The notes: generated by a model not told the origin, from the sequence alone. Shown: positions 1 through 11,239, numbered from the stretch's first letter. The stretch: 64,000 nt of DNA from Meandrina meandrites (GCA_963693305.1 OY855903.1:54044650-54108649), one strand, 5' to 3'. A program made the numbers and translations.

Positions 1-411
1 CATTTGGGATGCGCTTGTTTCTTCTTTATTTTCAATTTGTGTACGGCAGCATTCGCAGTGACTCCACGTTTTTTTCCACACTTCCTGACACTTCTTATGG
101 CAGAAATTAGAACAGCAGCTCAAGCGTAGAATGTTCGTTTGACTCCTAAAACCTTCCAGCTTACAAACAAAGTTTCAAACTCCATTTCCAGGATCTCTGG
201 ATCTCAGTCTGTCGCTGCGATGAGCCATCACTTGAAGTTGATGACAGTAAACCACAAAGTATAAAGCTTTGCATATACCTATACAACACCTACCCATATA
301 TAAAGCAGCACAGCAGATAGATGAAAAAGATACATTAAAAATGAATAAGAATAGTACTATCAAACAAAGTTGCCTACAACCCTAATGATGGTACCGTTTA
401 CCGAAAACGTT
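1..411 (-). repeat. Partial copy (U0) of the 2-3 kb duplicated unit
   Basis: This stretch matches 8720-9174 and, over its first 200 bases, 3050-3208. It contains the 5' part of a minus-strand cysteine-rich ORF cut by the window edge, plus upstream sequence with a repeated TATAAAG-like stretch. The end of the similarity falls at about 411, where a LINE fragment is inserted. Function unknown; it is described as a duplicated unit only. Confidence 0.6.
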
Positions 412-845
412 GACAACAACAACAACCATTTTATTTTCCCAAATTAAATTGAGAAAAAATTACAGCAGAATATAAATTAACTAAAATAGGCAAAAAAACT
501 ACCCAGAATAGAAATAAACTAAACGAGCTGCGTAGTTACAAAAAAGGAATTTAATTGCTTGACGAGGTTGTACATAAAAGAAGACAAAAATAAACTAAGC
601 CAAGTAATGAGTAATTAAAAAAAAAAACCGGAACATGTGAGGAAAAAAAAAGGAAAGATGGAAAAGACAGTACTAGTTAATGTTTGAATTAAAACATAAA
701 AACATAAGTTCAATACAAGATGATATACTTAAGAAGAAATTGTCGAAGGCTTTAGGTAGTAAGGTATGATGATACTGAAACATAAAAAGGGCAGTATGAA
801 TACTAACCAGATCCATGAATTTAATAAGGCCTAATTGTGAATTCT
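411..845 (-). mobile_element. 3' end of a LINE (CR1/L2-like) inserted in the duplicated unit
   Basis: The minus-strand frame around 673-840 reads like the C-terminal part of a non-LTR reverse transcriptase (segments LVSIHTALFMFQYHHTLLP and KAFDNFF). The low-coordinate end, the 3' end on the minus strand, finishes in a TTG-type short repeat typical of these LINE tails. Other copies of the surrounding unit (near 9180) lack these bases, which marks them as an insertion. No intact ORF remains. Confidence 0.55.
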
Positions 846-1156
846 TTTTATATGCTAACAATGATGCACAGATCGTTGTCAGAGATTTGAGGCTAGAAGT
901 TTTCCGACCCGGCATGTTTTTATGGACAGAAATCTGAGAAATTGAGACCTTCTGACAAGTATACTTTTTTTAGCACCTTAAGCTGCGAAAACATTGTATA
1001 TTTATGTTCTTCTTTTAACTTCTCAGAGATGAAATGACAAATTTTACACCCACGGGAGTAAATTAATGTCTTTTTTTCGTTACTAAATATGCCAACATTT
1101 ATAAATCTTAAGTTCATTTTTGAAAACACCTGAAAACAAAAAAACAAGTTGCTCCA

Positions 1157-1547
1157 TTAAAAGTCTATAAAATAATGAAGATACTCGGGTTTAAAAAAAC
1201 ACTTTCCACTTTCAAAAAATATACTTTTACGCAAGTTCCTCCTTATGGAGGATCTCAAGTTTCTGTACACATTAAAATGCTCATAGTCTTCCTCGAAAGA
1301 AATTGTGAACCCTAGAGACGCTATTGCTAGTTTTACGAGCTCCAGCTCAATGGTCACGAAAAGTTCGTGAAATTCCAAGAAACTGGCCATAGCTCATTAC
1401 GTCTTTGTGCCTTGCTGTGTCTTTTTCGAGGATTGCGCACAGAAAATGTTCCTTTAAGGGAGTTGTCATCATAAGCAGCTCTTTGAATTCATTGGAGTCT
1501 TCAAACTTAATGGTATCGGAACTAAAATAGAAATAAGAACTTTCCAA
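1157..1547 (-). pseudogene. Duplicated-unit ORF block, broken copy
   Basis: Minus-strand coding-like sequence in two overlapping frames (1347-1547, then 1157-1390), so it is frameshifted relative to the more continuous copy at 6990-7406. The shared segments include LKEHFLCAILEKDTAR and TISFEEDYEHFNVYRN. I do not recognise a family. The same block recurs at 10832-11125. Conservation of the reading between copies, with mostly synonymous-looking or single-residue differences, suggests it once coded for protein. Confidence 0.4.
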
Positions 1548-2452
1548 TTAACTCAAGCAACCCCTATAAAAAAAATACTGATAAAATAAAAGTACTGATA
1601 TTCATGTAGAGAAAGGCATATTCTAGTTTCAATGAAGCTTTAAACATAGGTAAGATATATTTCATCTAAACGGAAATAATTACATAAAGAGAATACCATA
1701 AAATGTTCAAAGTTAGTCCAGGCAAAGATAAGGGGCTCTTTAAGAGTTTCTTTAAAGTGACTTGATGTTGGTGGCTCATTTCTGCAGCTGGGAAGCACAA
1801 GGTCCATCAGGAGTGGAAGGCATTTGTAGCCTTTACAGTATCATAAGATTTTGGTAATTAGTTCTTTGAGTGGGGCCACTAGTGAACAGCGTATTGTACG
1901 CAGCAAATTTTGGTTGAAAGTTGATAATTCTTGGTGAATTATCTGTTCTGTATCTTCCTTTCCTGAGGGGATTAAAGATGCGTCAGAGCTCATAATTGAA
2001 ACGCTTGATGGTCGAATGAATCGTTTAGAAGCATATCTACATCGAATGGTTCAAGCAACAGAAGGGATGAGCAGAAACATTCTCAAACAGAAAAATATGC
2101 TTCCAACACTAGGAACCGCAATGGCTGAACGAATACACTCTAGCAATAGTAATTATTCTAAACAGTCCTCCACGAAAGCGTCCTTGTCATATGAAGCGGA
2201 TATATGTCGTAAAATTCCTTAATCAGCAACGAAGCTTCATACAATTAGCCCTACTGAAAGGGCTAAAACTAGACATCGTAAATTTAAGAAATGACCCGAT
2301 TTCATGTATGGCAAAGGATTTAATGATAATTTCAGGGAAAAAGACTTTAACATTCTTATAACATTCCTCAAAGCTGGGAAACTGTTCTGTAATGCTTTCT
2401 CTTTTTTAAAAAATATTTCTTACGCGACTTAAACAAAATGTGTTTTATATAT

Positions 2453-2773
2453 TTACAATGACAAACTCCCATTAGGCGCGAATATCACAGTAGGCCATTC
2501 TGGAATGATGTTCCTAAACTCGACGCCACTTACAGTTAGTTCAAAGCTAGCACACTTGGATCCACTATCGCTTAGTTTAAATATAATTTGCCCATCAAAG
2601 GCTCTGTGGTTAGCCACAGATAACATGATTCTAAATTCACTACAAAAAGGTAACAAGAATTGTTTAAGGCGGTCAAAGTACAACCTGAGTCTTTGAGGAT
2701 TATTGAATCGCAGAAGAAGATAGATCTTCTTTACGTCAAAACCATGTAGCAAATGGGCACATAATAAGGCCAT
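2453..2773 (-). CDS. Unknown protein, unit-U1 copy (C-terminal block)
   Basis: About 106 codons on the minus strand with a paralogue at 8298-8594, which lacks a 20-residue stretch. The reading contains FNNPQRLRLYFDRLKQFLLP and FELTVSGVEFRNIIPEWP. No family is recognised and there is no signal peptide or membrane segment. It overlaps, in another frame, the start of the local 72-bp duplication, so it may be one exon of a spliced gene whose upstream exon is 2813-3217. Coding status rests only on persistence between copies. Confidence 0.35.
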   Translation of the reverse strand: MALLCAHLLHGFDVKKIYLLLRFNNPQRLRLYFDRLKQFLLPFCSEFRIMLSVANHRAFDGQIIFKLSDSGSKCASFELTVSGVEFRNIIPEWPTVIFAPNGSLSL

Positions 2774-2812
2774 TTTTTGTTGGAAATGCGAAGAAGATAG
2801 ATCTTCTTTACG

Positions 2813-3217
2813 TCAAAACCATGTAGCAAATGGGCACATAATAAGGCCATTTTGTTTGAAATGCGAAGTGTTCCCAAACCGAAAATATTCTAGCTTTGTC
2901 TTGGAATATCCTTGGGGCGTATATGACATATGTTCATTTAAGCCTTGTTCGTTGTTCAGTAGACTTCTTAGCATCTCATTGGGGTTTTGTTCAGGCTCTT
3001 CTGGGGCCATTTCAGATGTGCTAGTTTCCTTGTTGGCGTTCTCTTCGGCTTCTGTACTTTCCAATTGGGATTTGCTTGTTTCCTCTTCATTTTCAATTTG
3101 TGTACGGCAGCATCCGCAGTGACTCCACGTTTCTTTCCACACTTCCTGAGAGTTCTTATGGCAGAAATTAGAACAGCAGCTCAAGCGTAGAATGTTTGTT
3201 TGACACGTACACAGCAA
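2813..3217 (-). CDS. Unknown cysteine-rich/acidic protein, unit-U1 copy
   Basis: About 134 codons on the minus strand. The N-terminal 40 residues are rich in Cys and His (CCSNFCHK, HCGCC), followed by an acidic, Glu/Ser/Thr-rich stretch and a segment SYTPQGYSKTKLEYF. The paralogue is 8530-8898 and a third partial copy lies at 1-150. I cannot name a family. The clustered cysteines suggest metal binding, but the pattern does not fit a standard finger that I can identify. Confidence 0.35.
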   Translation of the reverse strand: MLCTCQTNILRLSCCSNFCHKNSQEVWKETWSHCGCCRTQIENEEETSKSQLESTEAEENANKETSTSEMAPEEPEQNPNEMLRSLLNNEQGLNEHMSYTPQGYSKTKLEYFRFGNTSHFKQNGLIMCPFATWF

Positions 3218-3600
3218 AAAAAGTCAAGTAAGTTCAACCCAAAATATTGAGTACAACGTTGAATCCAAAATGACTCCATATTTTGAGTAAACTGAAGAAT
3301 TAGTGATGAGTAAAGTGAACTCAACAACGTGAGTAGAAGTTACTCACACATGAGTAAGATAACTCACACATGAGTAAATTGTACCCAATATTCTGAGTAT
3401 ATGTTACTCACGTGTGATGAAAATAACTCGCACATGAGTAAACTTTACTCAGTATACTGATTAATAGCGGGCTCAAGCCAAATGAATCCACAATGACTCA
3501 TTATTTTGAGTAAACTGACAGTTTACTCAATGCATGAGTATACTCAATATATCATGTAAAAAAACTCACAAGAATAACCCCTATCTTGGTTATCTCGTTT
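3209..3600. repeat. Short-motif repeat rich in TGAGTAA/TTACTCA
   Basis: At least a dozen TGAGTAA or TTACTCA heptamers and near-variants occur in both orientations over about 350 bp, often as ACTCAcacaTGAGT small palindromes. It begins exactly where unit U1 stops and looks like a non-autonomous repeat inserted at 3209. The right boundary is not clear. Confidence 0.45.
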
Positions 3601-4620
3601 AATGTAAAAAATTGCAATTCATACTGTTGCTTGCAATAATTCGTCAACTTACTGCCCGCCTTTTTACATCTAATCTAATTTTGTTTACTCATAATACACT
3701 GAATTCATGATATCGGATCTCGCTACAAATCATATACATTTTAAAGGGACAGTATCACGAGATGTCTTCTACGTTTTTGTGTAAACTATGCTAGAATTAT
3801 AAAGGTTAACTCACTGATTAACAAAGTAACCTTTAAACGACAACAAAAGGCAGAAATTCACTCAATAAGATGTGAACAAACCATAAACAATGTTTTAAAG
3901 TGATTTTCCTCCAAGTAGCACTGTCAAACTTGAAAACGTCGGCCCGACGTTTTCAAATTTTTGACCACTTCTTTCCTGCCCGTCCGTAGACAAACCGGTT
4001 TTAAACAACTTCTGTGACCAGTACAGTGCATTTTAGCAAGGTTAGGGAACTATTAGTGGACTGTTCAATAAATCGCAGCATCTTCATTGGATTTTCAAGT
4101 AGCACTAAATCTTGGTGAGACTGCCCCTTTAATAAATAGTAATTTGTCTTGAATTCACAGCAGCTCAAGAATTGCACTTTTAATGTAACATTAAATGTTA
4201 TTACAGTATGATAACATGGTCTTGTTACAAAATATTTGAAAACATAGGATTTGATTCAATCTGCTGGAAGCAGTAAGTTTTGGCTGGTGTTACATATCCT
4301 TGAACATCATTTTACATACGAAAAGATAAATGCGTGTTTCTCAAAAAATAATCCATACCTCTCTGGAGGATCATTGGAAATTCTGAGGGTGTGGGGGATT
4401 TTCAAGGCCACACCTTTTGAGGAATGTATGAGCCTAACCTGGGATTTTCAGGGGGGAGGATGTGTGGGGAGTTTGGATACTGATATTTTGGAACGACACA
4501 GTTGAACACCTTTCGTCTTTTGCACCATTCCTGTATGACACATTTTACACCTACCAAGTATCATGAACACTAAAAATCAAGACATGTATTTAATTGATTA
4601 AACATGTAATGCCTCTTACC
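3601..4620. other. No gene seen
   Basis: AT-rich sequence without a convincing coding frame. A plus-strand open frame at 4251-4505 has no recognisable features. Nothing else supportable. Confidence 0.4.
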
Positions 4621-4763
4621 TTTGGAGTTATCCATGTCATCATCGTCTGGAAACTCTCCTTTCATGAGTATAAAGAACTGTTCCATTCCACATTTCTTTT
4701 TCTTGTCCTTTGCCTTTCCTAGCTTAACGATCTGTTCAGCAACTTGATTGAAGTTTGATCCTT
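4621..4763 (-). CDS. Candidate internal exon of an unidentified host gene
   Basis: A minus-strand open stretch that ends in a strong splice donor (CCAAAG|GTAAGAGG at about 4620) and follows an AG at about 4764. It encodes a lysine-rich segment with GMEQFFILMKGEFPDDDD. It lies 430 bp downstream of the SAMD3-like exons on the same strand and could belong to the same transcript, but I do not recognise the residues as part of that family. The acceptor is weak. Confidence 0.4.
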
Positions 4764-5190
4764 TTAGTATCCAAAATATTGGTTCTTACGCCCAAAAGCA
4801 TTTAAAATTCAGCAACAATCTGAGTAAAGTAAAAAAAATTGATTGGCCAAAACCACAGAACACAAAACAGTCTTAATAATGTTTGTTAATGTGAAGACTT
4901 GCAATGCCCCTATCAGCTGGCCTTAATACTTCTTGATTTGATTAAAAGGAAAGTTTGTGTTTAACCAAGAAGCCCATATCACCAAACTTTTCACTAAAAT
5001 AGCATTAAGTGAATAGGAGTGTTTCTACTTCCCCCTGCATGGAATGCTAGTCCATCACATGCTTACCACCGGTATTAAATTCACTGGTGTCCATTTATAC
5101 GCCTGGGTGGAGAGAGGCACTAACCTGTAAAACAGAGGTTTCACAAATATGCCCCCCAATCTTATACATGCCATTAATTTAATAATACCT

Positions 5191-5554
5191 GTTTGAAACT
5201 GAACAAGCTAGGGTATTCTGCTCTAACTTCAGTTAGAGGAACACTCTTGTTCATAAGTCTTCTCCTGTGTGAAAAGGTGAGAGCCATGCGATCTTCCAGT
5301 TTCTTTTGATCTGGATTTTTTTCGCATAACCTCATTCTGTAACCACCGTCTTTGTGTTTTGCCATGGACACCTCATCCTCCGCCTCTGGAAATGGTTGTT
5401 CCCAGTGTAAGCCACCTCTCCTCAATTTGAGAGCCACAGGCTGAACCTCTGAGACCTAAGTCTTTTTCCTTTTGTGGAGGATGACTTCAGGGTCATTGGT
5501 GATGGCTTTCCGCTCGTTGCGAAACTTGTCATAAAGCTGGGAGAACCAGGAATC
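5191..5554 (-). CDS. SAMD3-like gene, exon (possibly interrupted)
   Basis: Minus-strand exon bounded by an acceptor (TTTAATTTAG at about 5555) and a donor (CAG|GTATTA at about 5190). Readable segments include DSWFSQLYDKFRNERKAI, HWEQPFPEAEDEVSMAKHK, ALTFSHRRRLMNK and AEYPSLFSF. This order resembles the region found in SAMD3-like and related uncharacterised animal proteins (family recollection). One in-frame TAG lies between the first two segments (about 5457-5459), so either a small intron is hidden there or the gene is broken. Phase with the upstream exon at 5731-5822 is consistent (phase 0). Confidence 0.5.
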
Positions 5555-5730
5555 CTAAATTAAAATTAAAAAGTCCATGATAATTGGCATTTAGATTTGT
5601 CTTTTAAACTCATTGAGAAAGTAAATAATTCACACCGATATTTTACAGAGTTCAGCCAGGAAACTGTTAATGTTGCAAAAGATTTTTTGTGTGAAGATTT
5701 TTGTTTATTCTGCTGTAAAAACATACTTAC

Positions 5731-5822
5731 ATATCCAGTCCCAACAGATTTGTCTTTGAGGAATGGATACATCTTTACAATGAGCTGGGATATTTCAAGG
5801 AGCTGATTTTTTGAAGGGTAAC
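5731..5822 (-). CDS. SAMD3-like gene, upstream exon
   Basis: A 92-bp minus-strand exon between a good acceptor (TTTTGTTTCAG before 5822) and a consensus donor (GTAAGTATG after 5731). It encodes SKNQLLEISQLIVKMYPFLK, resembling the start of the conserved block of SAMD3-like proteins. It joins in phase 0 to 5191-5554. Further 5' exons are expected at higher coordinates, but the 5823-6423 interval gives no clear one. Confidence 0.5.
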
Positions 5823-6423
5823 TGAAACAAAACCAAAGTACATGTAATTTAAAATACATGTAGTGACGGCATTCAGAAACAAGCATGGCTCAATTCAATG
5901 ATGTTATATGGGAAACATGTACATTTATTCACTTGTCTCACAGTGGAATTGCTAATGTTGATTTAAGTGTATCTAATAGTGGAATAATGATTGAGGATCA
6001 AAATACACCAATAGCCACAAAACAGCATGGTACAAATAGTGATATATATGGGGGTGAATCTAGAGGGTGTTTCCCCCCCCCCCCCCCCCCCACCGGAGTG
6101 CCCAGGTGCTATTCTAAAACGACTGGTATTCTGCCAAAAAATATGTATCCCCTCCTAAAAAATCTTGGATTAAACCCTGATATAAAGAATATGCCTCACT
6201 GCACGATGAATACTGACAGTACTGCAGTCTAAACATTGTCAGTGATGAACACCAGTCAAAGCAATTCCATAATACAAGCAAATAAGTGAATCTTTCCTAT
6301 CTTACACCAGGATGAACAATAACCACATCTTAAATGACACTGGCATCATCCATGTCCAGAAATGTTATAATTTTTCCTCATCATTATTTCTAGACTACAT
6401 ACCGGTACCCCTAATTTTTACAC
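5823..6423. other. Intronic/intergenic sequence with a poly-C run
   Basis: No supportable exon. A run of about 20 C residues lies at 6071-6091, inside a plus-strand open frame (5885-6232) that has no recognisable product and is probably fortuitous. Confidence 0.45.
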
Positions 6424-6989
6424 CTGGGTTCAACCCAAATGAAGGTACCGTTTTTCGAAAAAATCTATTAATATGCTAAAAATGACGCTTAGATCTTTGT
6501 CGGAGATTTGAGACTAGAACTTTTCAGACCCGGCACGTTTTTATGGACAGAAATCCGATAAATTGAGACTTTCTGACAAGTATACTCTTTGTAGCACCTT
6601 CCTCATTTCCTGTTAAAGATGCCCAAACAGATTCTCCGACTTTGTCTTCTGTGTTGCGCGAGAGGGATGTGGCCAGGGGGATAATTTCTTTCACATTTAC
6701 TACTTATTTGTTTTCCTGACATGTTTTGCCTTGAATTTGGCTCTTGCACTTCATATTTTCTCTTGGGTACTTGTCTTGATTTGAACTTCGTTTTACTTGC
6801 ATCTAACTTCTAACACCTTCGAACCACCTCTGATAAATAAAGGCAAAAGGCTTGGAGCGGAATGGCTGTGCACAGGCTAGGAATATTCTAATATTATAAA
6901 TAAGACATCCTTATGCATATTTTGTTACTATGCTATGCTGAGAAGGCTTTCAAACCAAGACAGACATAAGCAACTTGACTTGTTGAAGT

Positions 6990-7406
6990 TTAAGAGAATG
7001 AGTTTGCAAAAAAAAACAAAAAAAAAAAAAACACACTTTTCACTTTCCAAAAATATATACTTTTACGCAAGTTCCTACTTATGGAGGATCTCAAGTTTCT
7101 GTACACATTAAAATACTCATAGTCTTCCTTGAAAGAAATTGTGAACCCTAGAGATGCTATGGCTTGTTTTATGAGCTTCAGCTCAATGGTCACGAAAAGT
7201 TCGTGAAAAATTCCAAGAAACTGGCCATTGCTCATGACGTCTTTGTTCCTCGCTGTGTCTTTTTCAAGGATTGCGCACGGAAAATGTTCCTTTAAAGGAG
7301 TTGCCATCATAAGTAGCTCTTTGAATTCATTTGAGTCTTCAAATAAACTTAATGACATCAGAACTAAAATAGAAATAAGAAAAATATTTCCAATTAACTC
7401 AAGCAA
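6990..7406 (-). CDS. Unknown protein, unit-U2 ORF block
   Basis: 138 codons on the minus strand. It is the longest continuous version of the block also present at 1157-1547 (broken) and 10832-11125. The N-terminus is hydrophobic (NIFLISILVLMSLSLF), which could be a signal or anchor. The rest contains KEHFPCAILEKDTARNK and TISFKEDYEYFNVYRN. The C-terminus runs into an A-rich tract that makes an artificial F/K-rich tail. Family unknown; coding status rests on conservation among three copies. Confidence 0.35.
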   Translation of the reverse strand: MLELIGNIFLISILVLMSLSLFEDSNEFKELLMMATPLKEHFPCAILEKDTARNKDVMSNGQFLGIFHELFVTIELKLIKQAIASLGFTISFKEDYEYFNVYRNLRSSISRNLRKSIYFWKVKSVFFFFLFFFANSFS

Positions 7407-8297
7407 CCCCTATAAAAAAAATACTGATAAAATAAAAGTACTGATATTCAATGTGGAGAAAGGCATATTCTACTTTCAATGAAGCTTTAAACATAGGTAA
7501 GATATGTTTCATCTAAACAGAAATAATTACATAAAGAGAATACCATAAAATGTTCCACGTTAGTCCAGGTAAAGATAAGGGGCTCTTTAAGAGTTTCTTT
7601 AAAGTGACTTGATGTTGGTGGCTCATTTTTGCAGCTGGGAAGCACAAGGTCCATCAGGAGTGGAAGGCATTGCAGCCTTTACAGTATCATAGGATTTTGG
7701 TAATTAGTTCTTTGAGTGGGGCCACAAGTAAACAGCGTATTGTACGCAGCAAATTTTGGTTGAACGTTGATAATTCTTGGTGAATTATCTGTGCTATAAT
7801 CTTCCTTTCCTGAGGGGATTGAAGATGCGTCAGAGCTCGTAAATGAAACGCTTGATGGTTGAATGAATCGTTAGAAGCATATCTACATCGAATGGTTCAA
7901 GCAACAGAAGGGGTGAGCAGAAACATTCTCAAACAGAAAAATATGCTGCTGACACTAGGAACCACAATGGCTGAACAAGTACACTCTAGCAATAGTAATT
8001 ATTCTAAACAGTCCTCCACGAAAGCGTCCTTGTCGTATGAAGCGGATATATATCGTAAAATTCCTAAATCAGCAACGAAGCTTCATACAATTACCCCTAC
8101 TGAAAGGGCTAAAACTAGACATCATAAATTTAAGAAATGACCCGATTTCATGTATGGCAAAGGATTTAATGATAATTTCAGCGAAAAAGACTTAACATTC
8201 TTATAACATTCCTCAAAGCTGGGAAACTGTTCTGTAACGCTTTCTCTTTTTTAAAAAATATTTCTTACGCGACTTAAACAAAATGTGTTTTATATAT

Positions 8298-8594
8298 TTA
8301 CAATGACAAACTCCCATTAGGCGCGAATATCACAGTAGGCCATTCTGGAATGATGTTCTTAAACTCGACACCACTTACAGTTAGTTCAAAGCTAGTACAC
8401 TTGTGGTTAGCCACAGATAACATGGTTCTAAATTCACTACAAAAAGGTAACAAGAATTGTTTAAGGCGGTCAAAGTACAACCTGAGTCTTTGAGGATTAT
8501 TGAATCGCAGAAGAAGATAGATCTTTACGTCAAAACCATGTAGCAAATGGGCACATAATAAGGCCATTTTGTTTGAAATGCGAAGTGTTCCCAA
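8298..8594 (-). CDS. Unknown protein, unit-U2 copy (C-terminal block)
   Basis: Paralogue of 2453-2773, with an internal deletion of about 20 residues. It contains LYFDRLKQFLLPFCSEFRTM and VSGVEFKNIIPEWP. It overlaps 8530-8898 by 65 bp in another frame, so in this copy the two blocks are adjacent, without the 72-bp duplication of U1. A spliced join or a frameshift would connect them. No family recognised. Confidence 0.35.
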   Translation of the reverse strand: MGTLRISNKMALLCAHLLHGFDVKIYLLLRFNNPQRLRLYFDRLKQFLLPFCSEFRTMLSVANHKCTSFELTVSGVEFKNIIPEWPTVIFAPNGSLSL

Positions 8595-8898
8595 ACCAAA
8601 AATATTCTAGGTTTGTCTTGGAATATCCTTGGGGTGTGTATGACATAAGTTCCTCTAAGCCTTGTTCGTCGTTGAGTAGACTTAGCATCTCATTGGGGTT
8701 TTCTTCAGGCTCTTCGGGCTCCATTTGGGATGCGCTAGTTTCCTCGTTGGCGTTCTTTTCGGCTTCTGTACTTTCCAATTGGGATTTGCTTGTTTCCTCT
8801 TCATTTTCAATTTGTGTACGGTAGCATCCGCAGTGACTCCACGTTTTCTTCCACACTTCCTGACACTTCTTATGGCAGAAATTAGAACAGCAGGTCAA
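8530..8898 (-). CDS. Unknown cysteine-rich/acidic protein, unit-U2 copy
   Basis: 122 codons. It starts MTCCSNFCHKKCQEVWKKTW, then a Glu/Ser/Thr-rich linker and SYTPQGYSKTNLEYF, as in 2813-3217. Clustered Cys/His at the N-terminus suggests a small metal-binding domain. The flank 8900-9174, repeated at 150-411, may hold its promoter. No family recognised. Confidence 0.35.
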   Translation of the reverse strand: MTCCSNFCHKKCQEVWKKTWSHCGCYRTQIENEEETSKSQLESTEAEKNANEETSASQMEPEEPEENPNEMLSLLNDEQGLEELMSYTPQGYSKTNLEYFWFGNTSHFKQNGLIMCPFATWF

Positions 8899-9174
8899 TT
8901 GTAGAACGTTTGTGTGACACGTAAAACCTTCCAGCTTACAAAAAAGCAGTCAAACTCCATTTCCACAATCTCTGGATCTCATTCTGTCACTGCGACGAGC
9001 CATCACTTAAGTTGATTACAGTAAAGCACAAAGTATAAAGCTTTGCATATACCTATACAACACCTACCCATATATAAAGCAGCGCAGCGGATAAATGAAA
9101 AAGGTAAATTAAAAATGAATAAGAATAGTACCATCAAACAAAGTTGCCTAAAACCCTAATGAAGGTACCGTTTT

Positions 9175-11220
9175 TCGAAAACATTCTTTTATTATGCTAA
9201 CAATGACGCCTAGATCTTTGTCAGAGAATTGAGACTAGAACTTTTCCAACCTGGCACGTATTTATGGACAGAGAAAATTCGAGAAATTGAGACTTTCTGA
9301 CAAGTATACTTTTTTTAGCACCTTGAGCTGAATCTTGTTTGGGCTTCTCGTTTCCTGGCTTCTTGTTTGCTATTAAAGATGTCCAAACAGATTCTCTGAC
9401 TTTGTCCTCTGTGTTGCGCGAGAGGGGTGTGGCCAGGGGGATAATTTCTTTGACATTTACTACATGTTTTGCCTCGAATTTGGCTCTTGCACTTCATATT
9501 TTCTCTTGGGTACTTGTCTTGATTTGAACTTCGTTTTGCTTGCATCTAACACCTCTGAAAAATCAAGGCAAAAGGCTTGTTTGACTTTTGAAAGCTCCAA
9601 CAGCCAGAAAAGACCCTCTAACATCTGAATGATCCATCCGGCGCTCCATTTCCTTTTAACCATAATTTCGTGCCGACGTATTTGGCCAGCTTGTGTTTGC
9701 CATTTAAGGTACAGCTGTAGATCGGTTGACAGTCTTCGTATTCAGTCAAGACATCAACAATATTCCTGTTTTTCATTACTGCTACAGGATTTTCCTTGCG
9801 TTGTTGTATGAAGCTCAGTTTTATATAGAGTCAAAGAAAGTAAATCAAATATTTTCTTCGGTGACTCGTGGAAAATTTGTGTTAAATTGATTGTTTTTCT
9901 TTGATCGATGCACTGAACATTTTTTATTCTTGTAGTTGAAAACCTAATTAGTTTTGTGAAGCCATTTTTGATTTAGAATGGTCTTCTGTAAACTATTTTA
10001 TTCAAAACCGTTGCTGAATAGAACAATCAGGAATTATCGTAATTGGCAGTAGAGTTCTAAAGAAGGCGTGGAATCATGATTAACGTAATTGGTGGCAGAG
10101 TTCAAAAGAAAGGCACCAAGCAATGTTTTGATTGACAGGTCTTTTTTGGAGGGAATATTCTAATATTATAATTAAGACATCCTTATGCATATTTTGTTAC
10201 TATGCTATGCTGAGAAGGCTTTCAAACCAAGGCAGACATAAGCAACTTGACTTGTTGAAGTTTAAGAGAATGAGTTTTCAAAAAAAACAAAAAACAAAAA
10301 GGTTTTGATAAAAAACAGTTAAAACCCTGCTCATTGTAGAAAGCAGTTAAGAGTCTGATATGAAACCAATTCATAGCGACAAATCTAAAGCCAAACCATT
10401 AGATGTAGCAAGAAACCTGTTTATAGACCATGAAAGTGTGGAGGAAGATCCAGAGCAGTGTGAAGAGTTAGCCAGATGGCGAACAAGAAAGTGATTATGT
10501 CGCAAGCGATGTCGAAGTACTGGATAAAAGTGAGACAAAAAGCGGGTGAGAGGAAAAAGAAGTAGGAGCAGGAGGAGAAGAAGAAAATGAAAGCTATGAA
10601 GACAAAGGAGATGACGCTGAAGAAAAGAAGAGGAAGACTAAGAGGTGGAAGAAGTACTCCCATGTTTGCTTTGCAAAAGCGACATGAAAATCATCTCCAA
10701 AGATGGCTTACAAATGCTGTTTTGTTCCGCTGGGTCTTCAGTTTGTACTCCGCCATTTACAACGCCAGCGACATATCTGGCTTTGTGTATTTGCACACCA
10801 AGAAAGGAATGCCTCCTCGCTGTTACTCAGGTTAAAAAAAAAACAACACACTTTTCACTTTCAAAAAATATAAACCTTTACGTAAGTTCCTCCTTATGGA
10901 GGATCTCGAGTTTCTGTAGACATTAAAATGCTCATAGTCTTCCTCGCAAGAAATGGTGAACCCTAGAGATGCTATGGCTAGTTTTAGGAGCTCCAGCTCA
11001 ATGGTCACGAAAAGTTCGTGAAAAATTACAAGAAACTGGCAGCTGTTCGTTAAGTCTTTGTTCCTCACTGTGTCTTTTTCAAGGATTGCACACGGAAAAT
11101 GTTCCTTTAAAGGAGTTGTCATCATAAGTAGCTCTTTGAATTAACTGGAGTCTAACTTATGACATCGGAACTAAAATAGAAATAAGAAAAAAATTTCCAA
11201 TTAACTCAAGCAACCCCTAT
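9175..11220 (-). repeat. Duplicated unit U3, partial and rearranged
   Basis: Starts with the 130-bp block seen at 846-970 and 6470-6600. It then carries sequence like 6700-6800 (around 9440-9560), a 10140-10290 block like 6870-7010, and the ORF block 10832-11125. At about 11220 it passes into a Gag-like ORF. The 9560-10140 interval shows no gene. A plus-strand acidic/lysine-rich open stretch at 10405-10835 (E/K-rich, then a Cys-bearing segment) is coding-like but unrecognised. Confidence 0.5.
10832..11125 (-). CDS. Unknown protein, unit-U3 ORF block
   Basis: 97 codons, the third copy of the block at 1157-1547 and 6990-7406 (LKEHFPCAILEKDTVRNKD, TISCEEDYEHFNVYRN). Same caveats: unknown family, no start context that decides the real N-terminus, and an A-tract-derived C-terminal tail. 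Confidence 0.3.
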   Translation of the reverse strand: MMTTPLKEHFPCAILEKDTVRNKDLTNSCQFLVIFHELFVTIELELLKLAIASLGFTISCEEDYEHFNVYRNSRSSIRRNLRKGLYFLKVKSVLFFF

Positions 11221-11239
11221 AAAAAAAATCTTACCATCA

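Larger units (their letters stand above)
846..3208 (-). repeat. Duplicated unit U1
   Basis: Direct duplicate of 6470-8900 (U2) and, in part, of 9175-11220 (U3) and 1-411 (U0). Order of shared blocks along the plus strand: a 130-bp block ending in AGCACCTT, an ORF block at about 1190-1547, a 1.6-2.0 kb spacer, and two minus-strand ORF blocks at 2453-2773 and 2813-3208. U1 also has a private tandem duplication of about 72 bp (2713-2784 and 2785-2856) that separates the last two ORF blocks. The similarity stops at 3208 where a different repeat begins. Confidence 0.65.
6424..9174 (-). repeat. Duplicated unit U2, the most complete copy
   Basis: Direct duplicate of U1 (846-3208) plus the 5' flank seen in U0 (1-411). 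It includes the three minus-strand ORF blocks 6990-7406, 8298-8594 and 8530-8898. The same AATGAAGGTACCGTTTTTCG sequence occurs near both ends (about 6437 and 9158), consistent with tandem units. The 6600-6960 part is also related to 9325-9560 and to 15230-15350. Divergence from U1 is several percent by eye. Confidence 0.65.
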
